A stretch of 62,960 nucleotides of DNA from Armatimonadaceae bacterium. Lineage in GTDB: Bacteria; Armatimonadota; Armatimonadia; Armatimonadales; Armatimonadaceae. The notes under the pieces were generated by a model that did not search any database, was not told where the DNA came from, and saw only the letters and a program-made list of their open reading frames with translations. Numbering within the stretch: the stretch's first letter is position 1; every line of letters begins with the position of its first letter. Shown in pieces: positions 20,762 through 30,120 of this stretch. The translations under genes and the position numbers were made by a program. The stretch lies in NCBI GenBank assembly GCA_030446525.1, contig JAUJNC010000005.1, positions 1 to 62,960 of the forward strand, written 5' to 3'.

Positions 20762-22009
20762 TTAGCCTGGCGGCGGTATCTCCTTCATCCGCCGCACCGG
20801 GGAGAGCCACAGCCACAGCGCCGCGAGGAACGATCCGGCGGTGCCGACGACCAGGGTGGACCGTAAGCCTATCGCCTCCCCGAGCAGCCCGCCGACCATC
20901 GCCCCGAGCAGCGCGGCCCCCAGCCCCGCGCATTCCAGCGCCGCATGGACGCGTCCCTGCAAGCGGTCCGGGGTGACGGTCTGGCGGAGGCTCACCTGGT
21001 TGATCTCGTAGATCGTGTACGCGGGATCGGTGATGACCTGGTTCGCGACCAAAAGCGCCCCCGCGAGCAGCGTGGCCCCGTGGGCGAGCGGCACCACGAG
21101 AACCCCGATCCCCGAGAAGATAAGTCCGATCACGATCGCGCGGCCCGTACCCATCCGGCGCGCGATCGGTGCGGCCGCCACGGCGCCCAGCAGCGAGCTG
21201 ACACCGCCGACCGCCCAGATCATCCCCAGCACCCCGGGCGTAAAGCCGAGGTCGCGGGCCATAAAGGCCACGATCACCGTTCCGACGATCCCGCCCGACA
21301 GCCCCGAAAGGAGCGTGCCGGCGGCGAGCGCACGCAGGATGCCGTTCTCCCGCACCGCCCGCAGTCCCTCCGCCAGGTCCCGCATCATCCCCGGGCGCTG
21401 CGCTTGCGGCAAGGGCGCCGGCTCCGCCGTACCGATCAGGCCCAGGAAAAGGGCGGAGAACAGGAAGGAGAGCGCGTCGATCAGGACGGCGATGGGCCCG
21501 GTGAGCCACTGCACCAGCCAGCCGCCCAGTGAGAACGCGCCGAACTCCGCGACCGAGGCGCTCGCCGTCAGCTTGCCGTTCCCCTCGACCAGCTCGTCGC
21601 GGCGCACCAGCGTGGGCAGGTACGACCGGTGGGCGATGTCAAAGAACAGCGTGAGCAGGCCGGTCAGGAACGTCACCACGTACAGATGCTCGATCCGCAG
21701 GACGCCGAAAAGCGCGGCGGCGGGGATGGTGCCGAGCAGTATCGCCCGACCGATGTCGGCCGCGATCAGGATGGGCCAGCGGCGGAGGCGGTCCACCCAG
21801 ACGCCGGCCACTAGCCCGACGAGAAACCTGGGCAGCAGGTTCGCGGTCGTCAAGAGTCCGAGCTGGAACGGCGTCGCTTTGAGGGCCAGGATCGCCGTGA
21901 ACGACAGCGCCGTGCCGCTGACCATCGACCCGAAGACCGAGACGGTTTGGGCGCTCCACAGCTTCAGGAAATCGCCGTTCCGCCAGAGACCGGTAAAGCG
22001 CCGTCGCAT
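20762..22009 (-). CDS. MFS transporter (multidrug/MdfA- or MefA-like)
   Basis: The start at ATG 22009 (MRRRFTGLWRNGDFLKLWSA) is preferred because GGAG precedes it by 6 nt; an ATG 39 codons upstream overlaps repeat sequence. The 415-residue product has about 12 hydrophobic helices. It carries VWVDRLRRWPILIAADIGRA, an MFS loop 2-3 motif-A variant (G-x-DR-x-RR), and the N-terminal signature WSAQTVSVFGSMVSG typical of DHA3-type macrolide/siderophore exporters. The substrate is unknown. The last residues are KEIPPPG. A 12-bp inverted repeat pair sits just upstream. Confidence 0.85.
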   Translation of the reverse strand: MRRRFTGLWRNGDFLKLWSAQTVSVFGSMVSGTALSFTAILALKATPFQLGLLTTANLLPRFLVGLVAGVWVDRLRRWPILIAADIGRAILLGTIPAAALFGVLRIEHLYVVTFLTGLLTLFFDIAHRSYLPTLVRRDELVEGNGKLTASASVAEFGAFSLGGWLVQWLTGPIAVLIDALSFLFSALFLGLIGTAEPAPLPQAQRPGMMRDLAEGLRAVRENGILRALAAGTLLSGLSGGIVGTVIVAFMARDLGFTPGVLGMIWAVGGVSSLLGAVAAAPIARRMGTGRAIVIGLIFSGIGVLVVPLAHGATLLAGALLVANQVITDPAYTIYEINQVSLRQTVTPDRLQGRVHAALECAGLGAALLGAMVGGLLGEAIGLRSTLVVGTAGSFLAALWLWLSPVRRMKEIPPPG

Positions 22010-22034
22010 AGAAAGCTCCTGTTGGCCGACAACA

Positions 22035-22173
22035 GAGCCTCTTTCAAAAGTCTTGTAGTTGAGGGGAGTCAGCGCTCCGCGTCCAAAGGTTTTGCGACCA
22101 AACAATCCCTGACAAGCAGCGCTCACATGCCCATTGTAGAAACGGCGCAGGAATCCCTTTTTGAAAGAGGTTC
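22035..22173. repeat. MITE-like inverted repeat pair
   Basis: CCTCTTTCAAAA (22038-22049) is the exact reverse complement of TTTTGAAAGAGG (22159-22170). The outer bases extend the match (GAG/GAA before CCTC), giving ~17-bp ends around a ~139-bp non-coding core. No clear target duplication is visible. It resembles the ends of IS5-type elements, without a transposase. It lies directly upstream of the MFS gene and may affect its promoter. Confidence 0.45.
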
Positions 22174-22268
22174 AATATCCGGGCCTTGATGAGGCACCAT
22201 CACACAAGGTTTACAACACACCTGGCGTTGTAGGAACCAGGGCAAAATCGCAGCAAATCAGAATTACC

Positions 22269-23346
22269 TGTCAAGTCTCACTTGATTGTGAACAAATTTC
22301 GGTAGCGTAGCAAGCCGGTAGGCTCCTTGATAAACAGGCCCGGTTGCTTCTCGTGCCAGGCTAAAGTCGCCTCGTAAGGCGTCTTGCCGCCTAAACGACG
22401 ATGCTTACGATAGAAGTTGTAGCGCACGAACCAGTACACAAGGTCGTGCTGCATCTGCAAGGCATTCTCGTAAGTGTGCTGCTTGCTCGTGCCCTCCTTG
22501 ATCAGGCCGTTAGTGCGCTCCACCAGGCCGTTCGTCTTGGGCGTGTAGGGCTTCGTACGCCGGTGCTCGATGCCCTGCTCCTGACACAGGCAGGCGAGGA
22601 TGCTCCCTGTGCCTCTTCGTGCCATAGCGGTTCGTAAGCCGGCCAGCGTCCACTCGCGCCCGTTGTCGGTCAGGATCTTCGACCTTGAACGGGAAAAACG
22701 CCAGGCACTCTTTCAGGAACGCCTCGGCACAGGCAGCATCTTTATGTCCAAAGACCGACAGATATACCAGGCGGGTGGCCCGGTCGATGGCGACAAAGCG
22801 TACCTGCGGGTCTCTTCGAGCTTGGGCAGGTAGAACAGGTCCATGTGCAGATACCCTGGCCCATATTCCTTGAAGGTGCCCACTTCACCGGTGTCCTGCT
22901 GCTCTTTCTTTGGCAGCCGATTCTTGCCCTGACGAACCAAGAGCCGGTGGACGCTGGAACGAGCGAGCTTGCCCAGAACGGGAGTGACGACCTCCACCAG
23001 GTCATCGAGCGCCAGCCCGTTGTCGCGCAGGGACAGCAACAGCGCTTCTTCGTGCTCATCGAGGGCGTACTCGATGTTCTCAGGCCGACAGCTTTTGTCC
23101 TGTGGCTCCTGGCGCGCCTTCCATCGGTGGATAGTGGCGACTGAGACGTGGTACTGCTTTGCTAAGGCCCGGCAGGGCTTGTCGCTGTTTGGGATGGCTT
23201 GTCGTTGCTTTAGATTGGTGGCTGCGTTAGAATGGATCTGCATGCGGTAGCTCCTCTTGGTCCCCTTGGTCGGTTATCAAGAAGACTACCGCATGTCGCC
23301 CCGCTACCGCTACCTCCTGCTGTTCATAATCTCATGAAACTCGACA
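22269..23346 (-). mobile_element. IS481-family insertion sequence, complete ends with target duplication
   Basis: The element is 1,078 bp. Its left end TGTCAAGTCTCACTTGATTG.. (22269-22294) is an imperfect 26-bp inverted repeat of the right end (23321-23346; inward reading TGTCGAGTTTCATGAGATTA..), both starting TGT as usual for IS481. The 6-bp sequence ATTACC occurs immediately outside each end (22263-22268 and 23347-23352), a target-site duplication. The transposase stop codon lies inside the left terminal repeat. The element inserted about 15 bp beyond the stop of the glycoside hydrolase gene. The matched TSD indicates simple, fairly recent transposition. Confidence 0.85.
22278..23243 (-). 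CDS. IS481-family DDE transposase (two frameshifts)
   Basis: The start is MQIHSNAATNLKQRQAIPNS. An N-terminal helix-turn-helix (CRALAKQYHVSVATIHRWKA) is followed by a linker and an rve integrase-core domain. The catalytic Asp pair is in GYLHMDLFYLPKLEE and KILTDNGREW; the Glu is expected in TKPYTPKTNGLVERTNGLI. The frame shifts near 22815 (after PKLEETR) and near 22680 (after AFFPFKV), separating three segments that together give the standard ~320-residue protein. If the breaks are real the copy is dead; if they are consensus errors it may be active. It fills almost the entire element. Confidence 0.8.
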
Positions 23347-23360
23347 ATTACCCGATAAAC

Positions 23361-25466
23361 TTACATTTGATCCACCAGTACGAACAGCGGCTTTTCGCTA
23401 CCTTCCAGCCTTATGTTCCCCTCGGTGACCACGAGGGGGACGCTTAACTCCCATTGACGTCACCGTTTTGCAGCGTGACCTGCGTCGCATTTTTGGCTCC
23501 GCCAACCGGTAAAGCGAACTCGGGCACGGTCGCGTTTTCGCTGGTAGGGCACCAGACGGCGTAAGCACCGTTGCCTTTGTCGCTTTTGAATCTGTAAACC
23601 CGTACTTTGGGGTTGCCCGAAACCACCTCGCCCGCAAAACGCATCCCGGCGAGCCGGTTTTCAGCGTGTACACGTAATACCCGATGGCTTGGGCTTCCAC
23701 TGGCCTTTTTCCGTCACCAGGCCACTGGTACTATATTTGGTCGGATTGCCGGCAGCGGCGTCGCGCAGCATGTACTGCGCCGCACGCTCCACACCCGCCG
23801 CGGCGATCTCTAAAAACGAGCGCACCAGCCACCGTGCCTGCACTTCTTCCACACTGGTGTCGCCGATCGCCCGAGCGCCCTGTACCGATGCCGGATGGGT
23901 GTCGTAGCCGAACTCCGTGAGCCAGATCTCCTTGTCCGGTAAATAGCGGTCGCGGTAGTTCACCAATTCCTGGAGCCGGTCCTTGAGCCTGTCGTCTTCC
24001 GGGCTGATACCGGTGCGGCTGCTGCCTTGCCCGCCAATGTCGTTAGAATAAGTGTGGAAGTTCAGGACGTCGGCGGGAAACTCGCCGCCCCGGTTCCAAT
24101 CCGCCCATGCCTTCATCGCCTTGACGTAGCTCAGGTCCAGTCCCGCCAGACCACCCATCACCAGCTTTGCGGCCGGGTCCGCATTTTTAACGCCGAAGGT
24201 ATCGCCCAGAGTTTTGCGGTGGCCGTCGTAGTCGGCACTGCAGCGCGCGGCAAACTCATAGGGTGTCGAATAGCCCTCGCGCCCATGCCACCACGCGTTG
24301 GGCTCGTTGTCGTTTTCGAAATAGCGCAGCAGCCCCAAGCCGCTCCTGCGCGGCTGATCCGGCGCTAATTTGAGTTTGGCGTCGCTGACTTTGGCGCTTC
24401 CATAGCGGGCCGCGAACTGGAAGAGGTAATCGGCATGTTCCTTGTAGGAAGCCGGGTCCGCCGCGTCGCGCCCGGGAGCCATGGGCTTGTGGTTGGTGGC
24501 TTCGGTGAGCCAGTTGACGCTGCCTTTGAGCGAAGGACAAACGGCGATGCCTGCGTTTTTGAGCCGGGAGTAGTAATCATCGAAGTTCCAGCCTCCTCCT
24601 CCCGCATACGAGGGACTGAAGGCAGCCTGATTCGCGGGAAAGGCCGCTTTTCCCGCGTCCCAGCTCCAGTTATGGTATTCCCGCACAAAGCCGACCGCCT
24701 GCATCTTATCGAGGGGATCGTCGATGAAGGCATTGGTGCCGATCAACTGGTCCATGGTCGGAAGAGGACGACGTCGTGTTGCGGGAGGCAATGGAGCGAT
24801 ATGTCTGATCCCCTCCGCTTTGCCGTACAGGACAACCTCCGGTACGCGCGTGCCAGGATCCGGGAGCGTGAACCGCAGGTAACGCGTGCGAACATTGACG
24901 CTATGGCGGTTCCAGCGCTGGTAACCCGTCAGCGGATCCGACAGCAGCGGCTGCCACTTGAACGGGACTCCGCTCTCCACCCTAAAATCGCCGGTGCCGT
25001 TCGTATCGAAAACGTAAATGTCTCTGATCTGGTGTACCGCTCCGAGATCGACGTAGGCAGTCAGTGGATAATAGAATCTGCCCGGCCCGTCGTGCCAGAT
25101 GCTTTTGGGCTGCGCCGCCGTACTTCCTGCAGGTAGGTTCCCCAACCCCTTTTGTTCATCAAAGAGGGCAAAGGCATGGCCGCGCGCTACTTCGTTGACG
25201 AGCATCAACGGCTGAATAACGATTCTGGTATCGGCAGCCGGGGGTGGGGAAGAAGCGGCGCGCGAGGGGGAGACAGCCGCGCTGGAACGGACACCGGCGA
25301 TTGCCGCCGCGGATCCGGGGGCAGAGTACCCACGCTTCCAATGCGGCTTGTCTTTCGAGCGCTCTTCTGCCTGGGTGAGACAGCTTGAACCGGCGAAAAG
25401 GATGAGTGTTGCTACCAGACAGAATAACTTTCCACCAGACACGGTCGGTACTTTACTTCTGCACAT
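23361..25466 (-). CDS. Secreted glycoside hydrolase, clan GH-A-like, with N-terminal beta-sandwich
   Basis: ATG 25466 begins MCRSKVPTVSGGKLFCLVAT, a signal peptide (lipobox-like SSC near residue 29). Residues 80-210 form a discoidin-like sandwich (IRDIYVFDTNGTGDFRVESG). Residues 220-600 form a TIM barrel with the acid/base motif YFENDNEPNAWWHGREG and the nucleophile motif IWLTEFGYDTHP, resembling GH39-type enzymes. After frame breaks near 23670 and 23446 the C-terminus reads RVYRFKSDKGNGAYAVWCPT and finally LSVPLVVTEGNIRL...LFVLVDQM, ending TAA at 23361-23363. It probably cleaves an extracellular polysaccharide; the substrate is not predictable. The IS481 element starts 14 bp beyond the stop. 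Confidence 0.7.
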
Positions 25467-25629
25467 TATTGGGCTTTGCAATCTGTTTTCCTATTATTGC
25501 GCGGGCGAGCTCCGGAGAGGATGTTATAGGGACGGGTTGTTGAATCGGAAGGTTCACGGTCGCGTGACTGCCGTGGGGAGGGAACCGGCCGCTGAGACCG
25601 GGCTCGAAGACGCTGTCGAATTGAGTTCC

Positions 25630-25833
25630 TCAAGTGTTGTGGCAGGCGGCTTGGGCCGCCTTGTTGAAGAGACGGTACTGGGAACAGCCGCTTCTCTGGC
25701 GTTCGGGGCAGTCCACCTTGCCGCCGGATTCCTTCTCCTCGTAGAGGCGCTCGCACTCTGCCTGCTTGAGGGCATCCCATTGCAGGTCCGGACGCTGGTC
25801 GTCGCTGCTGACACGCGCCTAGCCGATTTTCAT
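25630..25833 (-). pseudogene. Serine resolvase/invertase N-terminal remnant
   Basis: ATG 25831-25833 reads MKIG, a UAG (25819-25821), then ARVSSDDQRPDLQWDALKQA and ERLYEEKESGGKVDCPERQ before TGA at 25630. This is the start of a resolvase catalytic domain: family members read MKIGYARVS, so the amber codon replaces Tyr. The Ser of RVSSDDQ would be the nucleophile. The remaining ~130 residues of the domain are missing, so this is a decayed fragment of a site-specific recombinase. Confidence 0.65.
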
Positions 25834-26289
25834 GGCACAAGCGTACCAGAAGTCAACGTTAATTCAGTAGTAAGGGGACGTTGATTCCAGTACGGGTTGT
25901 GGTACGAAAACGGCGCCAACACCACTCCCTTTTCGGCCCGTCCGCGGCCGGTTAGGCAAGTGTTCCAGAAAAGAGCGTTTTCGGGACACGGATGAATAGC
26001 AAGGTCAACGTTCCTTTCGGAGGTAAGCCTTGGGCCTCCTAGCCAAGTCATCGGCCATAGACAGATCGCCGCGGCGCTCGGCCAGGAAAGCAGCTTCCGC
26101 CAGGTCCGTTGACTGTCCCTCCGAAGATCCCGCTTCACCGGTTTCGTTCACGTTTCTGTTCACGCTATGCCCACGACGGCTGTGTAGCATGGGATCGTGA
26201 AATCAACCTGCGCGCGTACCGGACCGCACAAAGCCCTCGATCTGGTCCTGAAACCAGAGAACGGCGCGCAGACGAACGGAAAGGAACGG
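25834..26289. other. Intergenic stretch between resolvase remnant and ankyrin gene
   Basis: About 450 bp with no strong gene. The only coding-like signal is a short minus-strand frame (26005-26190), listed separately. No tRNA-like cloverleaf or strong terminator was seen. Confidence 0.4.
26005..26190 (-). CDS. Possible small hypothetical protein
   Basis: A frame of up to 61 residues includes STDLAEAAFLAERRGDLSMA and ends RPKAYLRKER. The composition (Ala/Leu/Glu/Arg, helical) resembles a helical-hairpin peptide. It has no recognisable family, and its start is unclear (ATG 26190 or a GTG further in). It may be a shadow frame. Confidence 0.3.
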   Translation of the reverse strand: MLHSRRGHSVNRNVNETGEAGSSEGQSTDLAEAAFLAERRGDLSMADDLARRPKAYLRKER

Positions 26290-28272
26290 ATGAAGATGCA
26301 CGTACTGTCGAAAGTTTTCGCCGTAGCCGCCACCCTGGCAGTTTTGATGAGCGGGGCTCGCGCATCGGAGCAGGCGGCAGCGCCGCCGTCCGCGGGCGGG
26401 CCGCCGCCCGCGCAGCAGGCGCAAGGGGGGCCCCCTCCCGGCGACCCGCTGGGCCCCGACCTGTTCATCGCCATCCGGACCGGCACGGCGGCCGACGTGA
26501 AAGCGGTGCTCGCCAAGGGCGCCAAGCTGGAAGCGACCAACTGGCTCGGCTTCAGGCCCTTGATGTGGGCGGCGTCCCTCGGCAAGCAGGAGGCCTGCGC
26601 CGCGCTGCTCGACGCCGGAGCCAACGTCAACGCGCCCAGCCACTACGGCACCGCCCTGTCGTTCGCCGTGATGAGCGGCAACGCCAGGCTGGTGGAGTTC
26701 CTGCTCGGTCGCGGCGCGAAGTTGACCGAAGACCGCGCCGATGGCATCACGCCGCTCATGAGCGCGGCGGACAGCGGTCATGTGGAGGTGGTGCGCATGC
26801 TGCTGGCACGCGGCAAGGCCAATGTCAACGCCAAGGACTTCGACGGCGCGACGGCGATCCATTTCGCGGCCCGACGCGGAAAGACGACGGCGGCGCGCCT
26901 GCTGATCGAGGCGGGGGCCGATGTGAATGCGACCGACGGCCACGGCCGCACGGCGCTGATGTACGCCGCCATGAACGGCTATCCGGCCTGCACGGCGCTC
27001 CTGCTGGCCCACCGCGCCTCCCTCAACGCCCGGGACCGCGCGGGCAATACGGCGCTGCTTCTGGCGGCGCGCTACGCCGGCGAGCCGCAGGTCATCGGCG
27101 CGCTCCTCCGGGGCGGCGCCGACCCGAGCCTGAAAGACGCCAAGGGCCGGTCGGCCTTCGACGTCGCCCTGGCGCACGAGAACCGCGCCGCCGCCGCCGC
27201 GATCCGGCCGCGGGGGCTGCTGCCCGCCGCCGACAGCAAGGAGCTGCTGCCGCGCCGAGCGCGCCGAGCCGTCGCGCTCAGCCTGCCGCTCCTCGAGCGC
27301 GGGGCGAAGACCTTTTCCCGGCAGGCGGCCTGCACCTCCTGCCACCACCAGGGGCTCGGCCTGATGGCGACGGGCCTGGCCAAGGAGCGCGGCATCGGTT
27401 ATGACCGCGAACTGGCTGCCGCGCAAATCGACCTCATCCTCAAGAGCGACGAGGCGCATGCCGGTGAGATCCGCGGCGTCTTGCCGCGCCCGGAGATGTA
27501 CAAGCACGTCCCGGGGGTCGACATGGGCGAGTTGACGCCCGTGCTGGCCTTCGTTTATTCCGGCCTGCTGGCGCACGGCCAGCGCCCCGGCGAGATCCAG
27601 TCCGCGATGACGACCATCCTCGCCAGCCAGCAAGATGACACCGGGCGGTGGGGATTCGCCCTGCATCGCGAGCCGATCCAGTCCAGCGCGTTCGCCACGA
27701 CGGCACTGACCGTCCGCCTCCTGAAAGCGTACATGCCCGCGGAGCGGGCTGCCGAGACGGCGCAGCGCATACAGAAGGCCAGAACATGGCTGATTGCCAC
27801 CAAGGCGGTCACGAACGAGGATCGGACGTTCCGTCTGCTCGGGCTGAAATGGGCGGGCGCCGACCCGAAGGAGATCGACAAAGCGGCCGCCGAGCTGCGC
27901 GGGGCTCAGCGGCCCGACGGCGGCTGGGCGCAGCTTCCGGCGAGCGGCGCCGATCCTGACGGCGACGCCTACACCCGCAGCGACGCCTACGCCACCGGCC
28001 AGGCGCTCTACGCCCTGCACGTCGGCGGCGGCATCGCCACCACGGCGGAGCCGTACCGGCGCGGCGTGCGGTACCTGCTGCGCACCCAGGATGAGGACGG
28101 CTCGTGGCTCGTGACCAAACGAGCGGTCCCGGCCAACAACTATTTCGACGCCGGCTTCCCGCACGGGGAGTCGCAGTACATCTCGTACGGCGCGACCTCC
28201 TGGGCGACCATGGCGTTGATTTTGGCAGCGCCGGTGGGCGGCGCACAGCAGCAGATGGCCGGCGCGCGGTGA
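26290..28272 (+). CDS. Secreted ankyrin-repeat / CxxCH / alpha-toroid (squalene-cyclase-like) fusion protein
   Basis: ATG 26290 (MKMHVLSKVFAVAATLAVLM) has AAGGAACGG upstream and encodes a signal peptide. Residues ~55-320 contain six to seven ankyrin repeats (e.g. GRTALMYAAMNGYPACTALL). A heme c motif CTSCHH follows near residue 354. Residues ~380-650 are an alpha/alpha-barrel with prenyltransferase/squalene-oxidase-type repeats (QQDDTGRWGFALHREP, QRPDGGWAQLP, RTQDEDGSWLVTK). The catalytic DxDD motif of hopene cyclases is absent, so a binding or scaffold role is likelier than cyclisation. The 660-residue frame is unbroken. The heme motif and signal peptide put it outside the cytoplasm. No operon partner is apparent. 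Confidence 0.75.
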   Translation: MKMHVLSKVFAVAATLAVLMSGARASEQAAAPPSAGGPPPAQQAQGGPPPGDPLGPDLFIAIRTGTAADVKAVLAKGAKLEATNWLGFRPLMWAASLGKQEACAALLDAGANVNAPSHYGTALSFAVMSGNARLVEFLLGRGAKLTEDRADGITPLMSAADSGHVEVVRMLLARGKANVNAKDFDGATAIHFAARRGKTTAARLLIEAGADVNATDGHGRTALMYAAMNGYPACTALLLAHRASLNARDRAGNTALLLAARYAGEPQVIGALLRGGADPSLKDAKGRSAFDVALAHENRAAAAAIRPRGLLPAADSKELLPRRARRAVALSLPLLERGAKTFSRQAACTSCHHQGLGLMATGLAKERGIGYDRELAAAQIDLILKSDEAHAGEIRGVLPRPEMYKHVPGVDMGELTPVLAFVYSGLLAHGQRPGEIQSAMTTILASQQDDTGRWGFALHREPIQSSAFATTALTVRLLKAYMPAERAAETAQRIQKARTWLIATKAVTNEDRTFRLLGLKWAGADPKEIDKAAAELRGAQRPDGGWAQLPASGADPDGDAYTRSDAYATGQALYALHVGGGIATTAEPYRRGVRYLLRTQDEDGSWLVTKRAVPANNYFDAGFPHGESQYISYGATSWATMALILAAPVGGAQQQMAGAR

Positions 28273-28291
28273 TTGAGCGCCCGGTGAGCGC

Positions 28292-28325
28292 GATGGCCGG
28301 AGAGAAGACCTCCTCTCCGGCCATC
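28292..28325 (+). terminator. Hairpin downstream of the ankyrin fusion gene
   Basis: GATGGCCGGAGAG (28292-28304) and CTCTCCGGCCATC (28313-28325) form a perfect 13-bp stem 20 nt past the stop codon. No U-run follows, so termination would need Rho, or the hairpin protects the mRNA end. Confidence 0.5.
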
Positions 28326-28429
28326 CGGCTCTCCCCTGACCGCCCCGCCGCCGACTGCTGTTCGCGTGTGTAGTGGGTGTGATCCAGGAACGGCCGGCAA
28401 AAAAGTAGAGGGGGCTCCCGACCCGCTCG

Positions 28430-29044
28430 TTATGCCGCCGCTCTCGCGGCCCGCACTTTTTCCAGCAGGTCCGGCGGCAGCCCCTTGCCGTCGGCGACCT
28501 GGAGGTTGGCCAGGAGGTGCTCGGGGCGGCGGGTGCCGGGGATCACGGTAGAGACGGCGGGGTGGGACAGGACGAAGCGCAGGGCGAGGGCGGCCAGCGT
28601 CGGGGTGGCTTCGTCGCCGGGGACGAGGGCGCGCAGGCGCCCGGCCATCGCCACGTACCGCTCCTGCTGGTTGTGGGGCAGGGCCTCGGGCGGCGCGAGG
28701 AGGCGGCCCGCCGCCAGGCCGTCTTTGATGATGACGCCGATGTTCTTCTCCTGCGCGAGGGGCAATACGCGCGCCTCGGCCCAGCGGTCGAGGACGTTGT
28801 AGGAGATCTGGATGGTGTCGTACGCGCCGCTCTCGATCGCGGCGATGGCCGCCTCCTCGCCGCAGGACAGGCCCAGGAAGCGCACCTTGCCCGCCGCCTG
28901 GGCCTCCTTCATCGCCCCGAGCGTTTCGCCACGCTCCACCACCTCGCGCGAAGCCGAGTGGATCTGGAGCAGGTCGACGTGGTCCGTCCGCAGCTTGCGT
29001 AGACTCTCGTCCAGGAACTTGCGGGTCGCCGCCGCCGAGTACAT
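28430..29044 (-). pseudogene. Aldo-keto reductase, N-terminally truncated
   Basis: The 204-residue frame begins MYSAAATRKFLDESLRKLRT and continues DHVDLLQIHSASREV, VRFLGLSCGEEAAIAAIESG, IQISYNVLDRWAEARV and STVIPGTRRPEHLLANL. This is the C-terminal two thirds of an aldo-keto reductase including the NADPH-binding end. The first ~100 residues, with the catalytic Asp, Tyr and Lys, are absent. Upstream in every frame is the end of the sigma factor gene, whose stop is at 29071, so the 5' part was deleted or lost in assembly. It cannot be catalytically complete as it stands. Confidence 0.7.
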
Positions 29045-29070
29045 GGCTGCCCCCCGCCTTTCCCGGAGCG

Positions 29071-30021
29071 CTACGCGGCAACCGTTTCGCGGAGCCGGTT
29101 GCCGATGTCGCTGCGGCGCAGCTTCTGCAGCGCCGCCGACTCGATCTGGCGGGCGCGTTCGCGGGAAAGGTGCAGCACCTTGCCGACCTGCTCCAGGGTC
29201 ATCGGGGCCTCGTTCTCGTCCCCGAAGCCGTAGCGGAGCGAAAGCACCTCACGCTCGCGCGGCGTAAGCGCATGCAGGGCGTGACGCACCTCCTCGCGCA
29301 GGGCGCGGCGGAAAACCCGCGCGGAGGGCGAATGCGACTCCTCGGCCGGGAGCAGGTCGCCCAGCCGCGTCGTGCTTTCGCCGGCGGGCGCATCCAGCGA
29401 CATCGGCTCCGGCATCTCGGAACGCAGCAGGGTGTCGACCTTGTCCGCCGGCATGTCCACCTCGGTGGCTATCTCGGTCGCCGTCGGCGCGCGGTTCAGC
29501 CGCCCGCTCAGTGTTTCGCGGACGCGTTTGATGCGGGTGAGGCTTTCCACCGCGTGCGACGGCAGGCGGATCGTGCGCCCCTGGTTTTCCACGGCGCGGC
29601 CCAGGGCCTGCCGGATCCAGTGGGTCGCGTAGGTCGAGAAGCGGTAGCCGCGCCGCCAGTCGTACTTGTCCACCGCGTGGATGAGGCCCAGTATTCCTTC
29701 CTGGATCAGGTCCTCCAAAGGGATGCCGCGGTTCTGGTACTTCTTGGCGATCGAGGTGACCAGGCGCAGGTTGGCGTTGACGAGCTGCTCGCGCGCCTTG
29801 GCGTCGCCGCGCTCCGCACGTTTGGCGAGACGCAGCTCGTGGCACGGGCTGAGCAGACCACGGGTGCGCCCGCGCAACGGTTCACTGCTGTGCTCCGCAT
29901 CGTCGGGAACGAACGCCGGCACGTCACCCTCCGCGCCTTCCGCGTCCACTTGATCGATATTTTCCACTTCGCGTTGGTCGCGTTGAAGATCTTCCGTTCT
30001 TTCCGGCAATGTTGTTCTCAT
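29071..30021 (-). CDS. RNA polymerase sigma-70 factor, primary/group 2 type
   Basis: This intact 316-residue protein has an acidic N-terminus (~60 residues) and the core binding region [20 protein letters not shown] (2.1-2.2). [20 protein letters not shown] and [19 protein letters not shown] represent regions 2.3-2.4, [17 protein letters not shown] begins region 3, and [20 protein letters not shown] with [18 protein letters not shown] form region 4. It lacks the long region 1.1/non-conserved insert of E. coli RpoD, like SigA-type or group 2 factors. It should recognise -35/-10 promoters like those seen in this window. The first codon directly follows a -10 box, so it is probably leaderless. 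The gene may be monocistronic. Confidence 0.85.
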   Translation of the reverse strand: MRTTLPERTEDLQRDQREVENIDQVDAEGAEGDVPAFVPDDAEHSSEPLRGRTRGLLSPCHELRLAKRAERGDAKAREQLVNANLRLVTSIAKKYQNRGIPLEDLIQEGILGLIHAVDKYDWRRGYRFSTYATHWIRQALGRAVENQGRTIRLPSHAVESLTRIKRVRETLSGRLNRAPTATEIATEVDMPADKVDTLLRSEMPEPMSLDAPAGESTTRLGDLLPAEESHSPSARVFRRALREEVRHALHALTPREREVLSLRYGFGDENEAPMTLEQVGKVLHLSRERARQIESAALQKLRRSDIGNRLRETVAA

Positions 30022-30027
30022 AGTCTG

Positions 30028-30056
30028 ATTTTACCCGACGTACCCCGTAGATTTAA
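30028..30056 (-). promoter_or_regulatory. Putative leaderless promoter of the sigma factor gene
   Basis: On the minus strand TTAAAT (30056-30051) and TAAAAT (30033-30028) are separated by 17 nt, and the -10 box lies 6 nt before the ATG at 30021. No ribosome-binding site is present. Confidence 0.45.
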
Positions 30057-30120
30057 CCACAGAGGCGGGCAATGACGGGAAAGGAGCAAGGAAAAAAGCC
30101 GCCCCTCTCCTCCCCCGCCG

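Noticed and set aside
22278..23243. UGA codons at the transposase frame breaks as recoding events
   Set aside because: Frames on either side differ by one base and no Cys position is involved; these are ordinary frameshifts, unlike the peroxiredoxin UGA.
25834..26190. tRNA or small RNA gene in the gap before the ankyrin gene
   Set aside because: No cloverleaf, T-loop GGTTCRA or terminator could be assembled by eye.
26203..28164. Long antisense minus-strand frame (653 codons) over the ankyrin fusion
   Set aside because: The opposite strand encodes clear ankyrin repeats; this frame has low-complexity composition and no family.
28140..29081. Minus-strand frame spanning the aldo-keto reductase in another register
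   Set aside because: Arg/Pro/Gly-rich shadow of the real reductase frame.
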